Shown one piece after another: positions 1 through 6,243 of a stretch of DNA of 36,191 nt. Both the position numbers and the translations under genes were made by a program. Every line of letters starts with the position of its first letter. Positions within the stretch are counted from its first letter, which is position 1. Origin of the DNA: Bacteroides sp. (GTDB lineage Bacteria > Bacteroidota > Bacteroidia > Bacteroidales > Muribaculaceae); assembly GCA_014801735.1 (NCBI GenBank), contig JAAVDO010000011.1:1-36191 (forward strand), in the 5' to 3' direction. Under the pieces are notes generated by a model that worked only from the letters and a program-made list of their open reading frames with translations, was not told where the DNA came from and did no database searches.

Positions 1-7
1 AATGGTT

Positions 8-62
8 TTAACTTTCATTAATACATCGCGGTGTTGTATTTGATGAAAGTGATGTAATTTTG
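8..62 (+). promoter_or_regulatory. Promoter with upstream inverted repeat (module copy 1)
   Basis: An imperfect inverted repeat, TTAAC-TTTC-ATTAA (8-21), lies 13 bases before a TTG -33 element (34-36). A TAATTTTG -7 box follows at 55-62. It fits the Bacteroidales consensus TAnnTTTG, and the TTG-to-TA distance is 21. The same elements at the same spacings recur before the sigma factor gene at 35669-35723. Transcription should start near 66-68 and run rightwards, away from korB. The window begins just upstream, so further conserved bases may be missing. Confidence 0.7.
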
Positions 63-65
63 CAG

Positions 66-267
66 TGTCGGAAGAGGAAAGGGCTGAGTCCCGAAGATTC
101 CGACAGACACACACGCAAAAGAAAAGATTGGTATAATGATTGGTATTAGATAGATTGATTGGTTAAAAGACAAGAATCGGCTTCTATGCGAGACGCATGG
201 AAGCCGGTTCGATATTTGATGAGCCGGAGAGATATTTAAAAAGCGGAAGCCGAGGCCTCCGCTTTTT
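66..267 (+). ncRNA. Candidate structured non-coding RNA or orphan leader
   Basis: Between a good promoter (-7 box 55-62) and a good terminator (238-267) lie about 200 bases without a convincing ORF. A first stem pairs TGTCGGAA (66-73) with TTCCGACA (98-105). A second, strong hairpin pairs 174-184 with 200-210 (11 bp with one G-U), continued by ATGCG (186-190) and CGCAT (194-198) around an AGA loop. Between them is an unstructured stretch holding three GATTGGT copies (126, 138 and 157). The longest plausible reading frame is 17 codons (186-239) and begins inside the second hairpin, so it is unlikely to be translated. I do not recognise the family. It is not an obvious 6S RNA, because the ends do not pair. 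It could also be the leader of a lost gene. Confidence 0.45.
238..267. terminator. Bidirectional intrinsic terminator after korB
   Basis: AAAAAGCGGA (238-247) pairs with TCCGCTTTTT (258-267), and GCC/GGC pairs inside around a GA loop. The A-run and T-run make it work on both strands. It would end korAB transcripts (minus) and the candidate RNA starting near 66 (plus). Confidence 0.85.
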
Positions 268-292
268 ATTCAGGGTAGAAACGTTTCGGGGA

Positions 293-1315
293 TTATTTCA
301 CTTCCCAGGTCTCGCCGGCGAGAATCATTGAGCGCAGGCTGTCGAAGCCGTGGGCGGCGCGGACTTTCTCGACCTGAAGATCGACTTCCTCGTTGTAGAC
401 GGGAGCGTCAACATCGCGGATAACACCGATAGCGAGGGGGAGCTCGGTGCCGTCCATCATAGCGAGCTGCTGGTGGAGGAAGTTGCTGGGGGTGTGAGAA
501 TCGTGAACAAGCACATCGTCGATGGTGTAGCCGTCCTGACCGATAGTCACGGCCTTGACAAGGAATCCGTCGCGCACGAGGCCATACTGGCCGGCATCGC
601 CGAAGATCATCTTCTCGCCGTCGACAAGATGGATAGTGCGGTTGGCACGCTGCTCCTTGTCGGTGATGTAGCTGTGGATACCGTTGTTGTAGATGACGCA
701 ATTCTGGAGGATCTCGCAGACGGAAGTGCCTTTGTGGCGGGCAGCTGCTGCGAGGACAGAACGGGTCACTTCAAGCTCGACGTCGATAGCACGAGCGAAG
801 AAGTTGCCACGAGCACCGAAAACGAGTTCGGCGGGGATAAAAGGATCTTCAGTCGTGCCGTAGGGGGACGACTTGGAAACGAATCCGCGAGCTGATGTCG
901 GGCTGTACTGACCTTTGGTGAGACCGTAGATCTTATTGTTGAGCAACATGATGTTGATATCGATGTTGCGGCGTACGGCATGGATGAAGTGGTTGCCGCC
1001 GATAGCGAGGCCATCGCCGTCGCCCGAGATCTGCCAGACGGTCATCTGGGGATTGGCGAGCTTGAAACCAGTGGAGATAGCAGCTGCACGTCCGTGGATA
1101 GTATGGAAACCGTAGGTATCCATGTAGTAGGGGAGACGCGAGGAGCAACCGATACCGGAGATTACGGCTGTCATGTGGGGCGCAATTCCAACTGCCGCCA
1201 TAGCCTTGTGGAGGGAGTTGAGAATAGCGTGGTCGCCGCAACCGGGACACCAGCGCACGGGAGAGGAGTTCTTGAAGTCGGAGGGAGCGAATTGTTGCTG
1301 TTGGTTCTGTTCCAT
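293..1315 (-). CDS. korB: 2-oxoacid (2-oxoglutarate):ferredoxin oxidoreductase, beta subunit
   Basis: This is the thiamine-diphosphate subunit of a ferredoxin-dependent 2-oxoacid oxidoreductase. It decarboxylates the oxoacid and passes electrons through one [4Fe-4S] cluster to ferredoxin, yielding acyl-CoA in the cytoplasm. The 340-residue protein has the N-terminal WCPGCGDH motif (22-29). The cluster ligands by family knowledge would be C23, C26, C57 and C206. The TPP/Mg motif is GDGD (98-101) with NN at 126-127, followed by NKIYGLTKGQ. The length is normal for KorB. It starts 3 bases after the korA stop, so the two are translated from one message. 2-Oxoglutarate is the most likely substrate from family resemblance, but the sequence alone does not exclude another 2-oxoacid. 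No dedicated ferredoxin or gamma/delta gene lies beside it. Confidence 0.93.
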   Translation of the reverse strand: MEQNQQQQFAPSDFKNSSPVRWCPGCGDHAILNSLHKAMAAVGIAPHMTAVISGIGCSSRLPYYMDTYGFHTIHGRAAAISTGFKLANPQMTVWQISGDGDGLAIGGNHFIHAVRRNIDINIMLLNNKIYGLTKGQYSPTSARGFVSKSSPYGTTEDPFIPAELVFGARGNFFARAIDVELEVTRSVLAAAARHKGTSVCEILQNCVIYNNGIHSYITDKEQRANRTIHLVDGEKMIFGDAGQYGLVRDGFLVKAVTIGQDGYTIDDVLVHDSHTPSNFLHQQLAMMDGTELPLAIGVIRDVDAPVYNEEVDLQVEKVRAAHGFDSLRSMILAGETWEVK

Positions 1316-1318
1316 GGG

Positions 1319-3181
1319 TTAGCTGTTCTGATTGCGGTCGATAATGTTGATAACAGCGTCTTTGACCTCGCTCACGAGGAAGGGCTGACCCTGCACTTTG
1401 TTGATGCGCGAGATGTTGAGCTGCGGGAAACGGCTCTGGAGATAGTCGGCAAACATGCCGGTGTTGAGTTCGGCAACAATCACCTTCTTGAACTGAGAAA
1501 GGACTTTCTCGGTGTTGCGTGGCAGGGGATTGATGTAGCGGAACTGAGCAAAAGCTATCTTGTGGCCCTCGCAGCAGAGTTCGTGGGCAGCAGTGCGGAG
1601 ATGACCGTAAGTGCCACCCCATCCGACGAGAATAGTGTCGGCATCGGCGGGACCGATGAGTTCGAGCTCGGGGATATAGTCGGCGATGCGGGCGATCTTT
1701 TCGCGGCGTGTGTAGACCATCTTCTCGTGGTTGACGGGATCGGTTGAAATCGCGCCGGTGATGTAGTCTTTCTCAAGGCCTCCGATGCGGTGGGTCAGGC
1801 CCTCGGTACCCGGGATAGCCCAGTAGCGCACCTTGGTCTGCTCGTCGCGGTCATAGGGACTCCAGCCTTGTCCGGAACGCTTGTCGACGGGAACGTAGCG
1901 GGGAGTGATGGCGGGATATTCGTCGGCATCAGGCACACGCCATGCGCTCGAACCGTTGCCGATGAAGGCATCGGAGAGGAGGATTACTGGAGTCATGTGT
2001 TCGACGGCTATGCGGCATGCTTCGAAAGCCATAGTGAAGCAGTCGGTGGGCGAAGCGGGAGCAACCACACAGACGGGGCTCTCGCCGTTGCGGCCATAGA
2101 GAGCCTGCATGAGGTCGGTCTGCTCAGTCTTGGTGGGAAGACCCGTGGAGGGGCCGCCGCGCTGAACGTCGATCACCACCAGAGGCAGCTCAGCCATAAC
2201 TGCCAGACCGATGCCTTCGCTCTTGAGGGCGAGACCGGGACCTGAGGTAGAAGTCACGGCAAGATTTCCAGCGAAGCTTGCGCCGATAGCGGAGCAAACG
2301 CCGGCGATCTCGTCTTCCATCTGGACGGCTTTCACGCCGAGGTCCTTGCGCTTGGCGAGCTCGTGAAGAATGTCGGTAGCGGGAGTGATGGGGTAGGAAC
2401 CGAGGAAGAGGGGACGACCGCTCTTCTCGGAAGCCATAATAAGGCCCCACGCGGTAGCTGTGTTGCCGTTGATGTCGGTATAGATGCCGGGCTTGGCGGG
2501 TTCGCTCTCGACGCGATAGGTTGAAACAGAAGCGTGGATGTTGTTTCCGTAGTTGTAGCCGGCATTGATGACGAGGCTGTTTGCCTCGAAGATAGCGGGC
2601 TTCTTGGCGAACTTGCGCTTGAGGAAAGCGATGGCGCTCTCAAGGGGACGGTCGAACAGCCAGCAGACGAGGCCGAGGCAGAAGATGTTGCGACACTTGA
2701 GCACCGACTTGTTGTCGAGGCCAGAATCGGCGAGGGCAGCCTTTGTGAGGGAAGTCACGGGTACCTCGAGGATCTGAGCGTTGATGTTGAGTTCCTTGAA
2801 AGGATCAGATGTCTGGAACTGTGCTTTCTTGAGGTCGTTTTCCTTGAACGAGTCGATATCGACGATAATAACGCCTCCGGGCTTCACGTAGCGAACGTTC
2901 TGCTTGAGTGCAGCGGGGTTCATTGCCACAAGCACATCGCAGCTGTCGCCGGGAGTGTGAACATTGTTACCGACGCTCACCTGGAAACCTGACACGCCTC
3001 CGAGCGAGCCCTGAGGTGCACGGATTTCCGCCGGATAATCGGGGAAAGTAGACACCTGATTGCCTATGCCGGCAGAGACGTTGGTGAAGATGTTGCCTAC
3101 GAGCTGCATACCGTCGCCGGAATCACCCGAGAAGCGTACAACGACCTTGTCGGCGGCAATGACCTTGGCTTCTTCTAACAT
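1319..3181 (-). CDS. korA: 2-oxoacid:ferredoxin oxidoreductase, alpha subunit (gamma-alpha fusion)
   Basis: This is the large partner of KorB. The 620-residue chain begins with the gamma-type domain (about 1-190; VRFSGDSGDGMQLVGN near the start). It continues into the alpha pyrimidine-binding domain, marked by GSYPITPATDIL around 260-270 and the VQMEDEIAG and TSTSGPG segments. The C-terminal part (about 500-620) is the transketolase C-like domain. A gamma-alpha fusion of about 600 residues is the usual bacterial two-subunit KorAB layout. It is first in the operon, with korB 3 bases downstream. A TATATTTG -7 box sits at 3251-3244 on this strand, giving a leader of roughly 60 bases. The enzyme probably supplies succinyl-CoA, or runs reductively in an incomplete TCA pathway. 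That role is inferred from family and lifestyle. Confidence 0.93.
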   Translation of the reverse strand: MLEEAKVIAADKVVVRFSGDSGDGMQLVGNIFTNVSAGIGNQVSTFPDYPAEIRAPQGSLGGVSGFQVSVGNNVHTPGDSCDVLVAMNPAALKQNVRYVKPGGVIIVDIDSFKENDLKKAQFQTSDPFKELNINAQILEVPVTSLTKAALADSGLDNKSVLKCRNIFCLGLVCWLFDRPLESAIAFLKRKFAKKPAIFEANSLVINAGYNYGNNIHASVSTYRVESEPAKPGIYTDINGNTATAWGLIMASEKSGRPLFLGSYPITPATDILHELAKRKDLGVKAVQMEDEIAGVCSAIGASFAGNLAVTSTSGPGLALKSEGIGLAVMAELPLVVIDVQRGGPSTGLPTKTEQTDLMQALYGRNGESPVCVVAPASPTDCFTMAFEACRIAVEHMTPVILLSDAFIGNGSSAWRVPDADEYPAITPRYVPVDKRSGQGWSPYDRDEQTKVRYWAIPGTEGLTHRIGGLEKDYITGAISTDPVNHEKMVYTRREKIARIADYIPELELIGPADADTILVGWGGTYGHLRTAAHELCCEGHKIAFAQFRYINPLPRNTEKVLSQFKKVIVAELNTGMFADYLQSRFPQLNISRINKVQGQPFLVSEVKDAVINIIDRNQNS

Positions 3182-3243
3182 TATGATGGTAATTAGATTG
3201 ATTTAATGAATGAATTGGCTTCGCGCGCTTGCGCTTTGTCATG

Positions 3244-3251
3244 CAAATATA
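3244..3251 (-). promoter_or_regulatory. -7 box of the korAB promoter
   Basis: On the minus strand this reads TATATTTG, a full match to TAnnTTTG, followed by CATGAC. A T-rich TTTG lies about 24 bases upstream, slightly far for a -33 element. The predicted start leaves a 55-60 base leader before korA. Confidence 0.6.
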
Positions 3252-3411
3252 GCGTAAACTTTTGAAACAGCCCAAAAAAAGATGAAACAGATTTTTATGA
3301 TAGCCTGCGAAAACGGGCCGGCAGGCATAGCTCGGTGATAACATAAAGATGAATATAGGGTGAGAAGGCAAGTTTTTTGGCTGAAAGGATGGCATTGTGC
3401 GGGTTTTTTCA

Positions 3412-3419
3412 TAAATTTG
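3412..3419 (+). promoter_or_regulatory. -7 box of the sugar-kinase promoter
   Basis: TAAATTTG matches TAnnTTTG and lies 26 bases before the ATG, so the leader would be about 20 bases. The nearest TTG upstream (3395-3397) is only 17 bases away, so the -33 element is uncertain. Confidence 0.55.
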
Positions 3420-3444
3420 CCAAAGAACTAAAAATCTTTAATCC

Positions 3445-4545
3445 ATGGATAATCAGACAAAAATTCTTGATCAGTTTGAGATAGTCGGCACAGTGGATGC
3501 CGTAAAGCCTCTGGGCAACGGACTTATCAACGACACATACGTAGTGCGCACGGCTGAGGCTGACGCACCTGACTACGTGCTGCAGCGCATCAACCATCAT
3601 ATCTTTACCGATGTTGAGACTCTGCAGACCAATATCCAGGCCGTCACCGAGCATATCCGCAAGAAGCTGGAGAGTGCCGGCGAGGATGATATCGACCGCA
3701 AGGTGCTGACTTTCGTGCCGCTGAAAGACGGTTCGGGCAAGACATACTATTATGATGCAGATGCCGACGCCTATTGGCGCGTGATGGTGTTCATTCCGGA
3801 CGCACAGACCTTCGAGGCCGTGACACCCGACTCGTCGCGCGACGCAGGCAAGGCGTTCGGCCGTTTCCAGGCTATGCTGGTGGATATCGATAAGGAGCTT
3901 AAAGAGAGCATTCCCGATTTCCACAATATGGAGTTCCGCCTGAAGCAGCTCAACGATGCAGTGAGCGCCGATGCCGCAGGCCGGGTGAAGGAAGTAGAGA
4001 AGGAGCTGAAGGAGATTTACGACCGCCAGGAGGAGATGGTGAAGGCCGAACGTCTGCACCGCGAGGGCAAGCTGCCGAAGCGCATCTGTCACTGCGACAC
4101 GAAGGTGAACAACATGATGTTTGACAAGGACGGTAAGGTGCTGTGCGTGATCGATCTGGACACGGTGATGCCTTCGTTTATCTTCTCGGACTACGGCGAC
4201 TTCCTGCGCACAGGCGCGAGTACGGCTGCCGAGGATGATCCGGATCTGGATAAGGTGGAATTCAACATGGATATCTTCAAGGCTTTCACCGAGGGCTATC
4301 TGGAGAGCGCGGGCGAGTTCCTGCTTCCGATAGAGGTTGAGAATCTGCCTTATGCTGCAGCTCTGTTCCCCTATATGCAGGCCGTTAGATTCCTTGCCGA
4401 CTATATCAACGGCGACACTTATTATAAGATAAAGTATCCGGAGCACAACCTGGTCAGAACCCGCAACCAAATAAAGCTGCTCCACTCGATAGAGGAGAAG
4501 TCGCAGGAAATGCGCGAGTTTATCGCCGAGAAGATGGCGAAATAA
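3445..4545 (+). CDS. NahK-like N-acetylhexosamine 1-kinase / phosphotransferase family protein
   Basis: This is a 366-residue cytoplasmic kinase of the aminoglycoside-phosphotransferase/choline-kinase fold. It closely resembles N-acetylhexosamine 1-kinases, which phosphorylate GlcNAc or GalNAc at C1. The glycine-rich loop is PLGNGLIND (22-30). The catalytic loop HxDxxxxN is H216-C-D218 with N222/N223. The metal-binding equivalent of DFG is IDLDTV (236-241), followed by the family segment DYGDFLRTGASTAAEDD. The length matches NahK (about 360). Many genomes label such proteins mucin-desulfatase-like, which I regard as a misnomer. It stands alone between korA (divergent) and recA (convergent), with no lacto-N-biose phosphorylase or epimerase beside it, so the exact sugar is unknown. 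Confidence 0.8.
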   Translation: MDNQTKILDQFEIVGTVDAVKPLGNGLINDTYVVRTAEADAPDYVLQRINHHIFTDVETLQTNIQAVTEHIRKKLESAGEDDIDRKVLTFVPLKDGSGKTYYYDADADAYWRVMVFIPDAQTFEAVTPDSSRDAGKAFGRFQAMLVDIDKELKESIPDFHNMEFRLKQLNDAVSADAAGRVKEVEKELKEIYDRQEEMVKAERLHREGKLPKRICHCDTKVNNMMFDKDGKVLCVIDLDTVMPSFIFSDYGDFLRTGASTAAEDDPDLDKVEFNMDIFKAFTEGYLESAGEFLLPIEVENLPYAAALFPYMQAVRFLADYINGDTYYKIKYPEHNLVRTRNQIKLLHSIEEKSQEMREFIAEKMAK

Positions 4546-4582
4546 TAAGTATCATCCGACGCGGATAGCTTAGTAAAACAGT

Positions 4583-4623
4583 CCCGGCCGCCTGAATGCT
4601 CAGTATGAGCGCAGGCGGCCGGG
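4583..4623. terminator. Bidirectional hairpin between kinase and recA
   Basis: CCCGGCCGCCTG (4583-4594) pairs with CAGGCGGCCGGG (4612-4623), and GCTC/GAGC pairs inside. It separates two convergent genes. On the minus side it is followed by a short T-run (ctgttttact). On the plus side the T-run is weak. Confidence 0.75.
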
Positions 4624-4651
4624 ATTGCTTATTGTTGGGATGTGGATGAGA

Positions 4652-5851
4652 TCAGTCGTCGGTCTCGATACCGAATTCATCGTCGTCGGCATCGAAGTCG
4701 AGCTCGGGAGTGGAGTCGATCATCGAATCGGCGTCGGTCTCATCGTCGCGGTCGGTTTTTGCCGCGGTATCGTTGACACGGCGGGGAGCAGGACGGAGAT
4801 CGCCCGACTTGGAGCGGAGCGCTTCCATGATTTTTGCCTCGAGTTCGTCGGCAAGCTCGGGATTGTCGGCGATGACACGCTTGGCGGCGTCGCGTCCCTG
4901 AGCGAGCTTTGAGCCGTCGTAGCTGAACCAGCTGCCGCTCTTGCTGATGATGCCGAGATCTACTCCGAGGTCGATTATCTCGCCGGCACGGGAGATTCCG
5001 ATGCCGAACATGATGTCGAATTCGGCGCGCTTGAAGGGAGGCGCAACCTTGTTCTTGACAACCTTAACCTTGGTGAGTCGGCCGAGAACGTCGTCGCCGT
5101 CCTTGATTGATGTGCTCGAACGTATGTCGATTCTGACAGAGGAATAGAACTTGAGGGCGTTGCCGCCGGTAGTGGTCTCGCTGGGGCCGAACATCACGCC
5201 GATTTTCTCGCGGAGCTGGTTGATGAAGATGCAGGTGGTGTTGGTGCGAGAGATAGTGCCGGTCAGCTTACGCATAGCCTGCGACATGAGGCGGGCCTGG
5301 AGACCGACTTTGTTGTCGCCCATATCGCCTTCAATTTCGTTTTTGGGAGTGAGGGCAGCCACGGAATCGACCACGAGGAGGTCGATTGCGGCTGAGCGAA
5401 TGAGCTGGTCGGCAATCTCAAGGGCCTGTTCGCCGTTGTCGGGCTGGGCAATGAGGAGATTGTTAACATCGACACCGAGTTTCTCGGCATAGAAGCGGTC
5501 GAAAGCGTGCTCAGCGTCGATAATGGCGGCGATGCCGCCGTTTTTCTGAGCCTCGGCGATAGCGTGGATGGCCAAGGTGGTCTTACCCGACGATTCAGGG
5601 CCGAAGATCTCGATGATACGGCCGCGTGGGTAGCCACCCACGCCGAGGGCGTAGTTGAGACCGATCGAACCGGTGGGGATCACGTCGATGTCTTCAACGG
5701 TGTCGTCGCCGAGTTTCATCACGGCTCCTTTGCCGAAATCTTTCTCTATCTTTTTCATTGCTGCCGAAAGGGCTTCGAGCTTTGCCTTGGAGGGATCGAC
5801 CGTGGGGGCGGTGGAAGCGGCTTTCTTGGCAGCGGGTTTCTTTTTTTCCAT
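4652..5851 (-). CDS. recA: Recombinase RecA
   Basis: RecA is the DNA-strand-exchange ATPase that also triggers SOS cleavage. I take the start at 5851 ([10 protein letters not shown]). The longer frame to 5890 would run through the -7 box of the promoter. The protein is 399 residues. Walker A is GPESSGKT (84-91) and Walker B is [10 protein letters not shown] (158-167). The MAW/L1/L2 region is clear ([19 protein letters not shown] and [15 protein letters not shown]). It is longer than the usual 350 or so residues because of a Lys/Ala-rich N-terminal extension of about 20 residues and a long, very acidic C-terminal tail (roughly the last 45 residues). Acidic tails restrain RecA filament activity in the known family. 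The gene is monocistronic. Confidence 0.97.
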   Translation of the reverse strand: MEKKKPAAKKAASTAPTVDPSKAKLEALSAAMKKIEKDFGKGAVMKLGDDTVEDIDVIPTGSIGLNYALGVGGYPRGRIIEIFGPESSGKTTLAIHAIAEAQKNGGIAAIIDAEHAFDRFYAEKLGVDVNNLLIAQPDNGEQALEIADQLIRSAAIDLLVVDSVAALTPKNEIEGDMGDNKVGLQARLMSQAMRKLTGTISRTNTTCIFINQLREKIGVMFGPSETTTGGNALKFYSSVRIDIRSSTSIKDGDDVLGRLTKVKVVKNKVAPPFKRAEFDIMFGIGISRAGEIIDLGVDLGIISKSGSWFSYDGSKLAQGRDAAKRVIADNPELADELEAKIMEALRSKSGDLRPAPRRVNDTAAKTDRDDETDADSMIDSTPELDFDADDDEFGIETDD

Positions 5852-5887
5852 ATATGAAGTATTTTTATTGTTATCAGGTTGGTAATG

Positions 5888-5895
5888 CAAAGTTA
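5888..5895 (-). promoter_or_regulatory. -7 box of the recA promoter
   Basis: On the minus strand this reads TAACTTTG followed by CATTACC, a full TAnnTTTG match. A TTG lies 17 bases further upstream. The leader would be about 30 bases, which supports starting recA at 5851 and not 5890. I see no recognisable LexA box overlapping it. Confidence 0.65.
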
Positions 5896-5944
5896 CGAAA
5901 TATCTGGGGCAATAACTATGCCCGGTAATGTTAATTCCAATTAA

Positions 5945-5972
5945 ACTTTAAGCTTAAATGTAAGCTTAAAGT
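5945..5972. repeat. Perfect 12-bp inverted repeat upstream of recA
   Basis: ACTTTAAGCTTA (5945-5956) and TAAGCTTAAAGT (5961-5972) are exact reverse complements around AATG. Each arm also contains a smaller palindrome centred on AAGCTT (5950-5955 and 5962-5967), spaced 12 bases apart, about one helical turn. The element lies 50-80 bases upstream of the recA -7 box, where a dimeric regulator could bind. As a terminator it would be weak because it is AT-rich and lacks a T-run. Confidence 0.6.
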
Positions 5973-6129
5973 GTTAGCGCGCAACTGAATGAAGATAACG
6001 GCAGGAAAAAGTGATAAAAAGAATGACGGGCGGATGAACCAAACGGCGTCGGGTATGGTTTTATAGGTACATAGCAAGATTACTTTTTCCATTGCAAGAA
6101 ATGTGATAATGATTGGTTTATTATCTGAG

Positions 6130-6167
6130 CGAGGAGGCGTTGTGAAACACTTCCTCGTTTAGTTTTT
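6130..6167 (+). terminator. Terminator-like hairpin on the plus strand with no gene upstream
   Basis: CGAGGA (6130-6135) pairs with TCCTCG (6152-6157), and GTG-AAA-CAC pairs inside. TTTAGTTTTT follows on the plus strand. No plus-strand gene precedes it within the gap, so it may end an unannotated short transcript. Confidence 0.5.
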
Positions 6168-6190
6168 ATCATTTCCTGACGAAATAAAGA

Positions 6191-6218
6191 AGAGGCGCAG
6201 CCCGCGGGCCGCGCCTCT
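6191..6218. terminator. Intrinsic terminator of the first PFOR gene
   Basis: AGAGGCGC (6191-6198) pairs with GCGCCTCT (6211-6218), and GCCC/GGGC extends the stem inside. On the minus strand it is followed by TCTTTATTTCG, a usable U-rich tail, 25 bases after the gene's stop. Confidence 0.8.
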
Positions 6219-6243
6219 CGCTATAGATGTACTAATCTATGGT

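Larger units (their letters stand above)
5852..6243. other. Gene-free stretch between recA and the first PFOR gene
   Basis: These 392 bases hold no convincing gene. From the left they contain the recA promoter (5888-5895) and the AAGCTT inverted repeat (5945-5972). A long-range complementarity follows: 6004-6014 can pair with 6080-6090 over 11 bp, including one G-U. A plus-strand terminator-like hairpin lies at 6130-6167, and the PFOR terminator at 6191-6218. A 17-codon frame (6110-6163, starting MIGLL) ends inside the hairpin region and is not supported as a gene. Confidence 0.7.

Noticed and set aside
200..229. A T-arm-like GGTTCGATATT suggesting a tRNA
   Set aside because: No acceptor, D or anticodon stems can be assembled around it. 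The bases belong to a simple hairpin.
186..239. A 17-codon frame in the candidate RNA
   Set aside because: Its ATG lies in the stem of a strong hairpin, and nothing supports translation.
66..267. Possible 6S RNA
   Set aside because: The 5' and 3' ends do not pair to form the long rod expected for 6S RNA.
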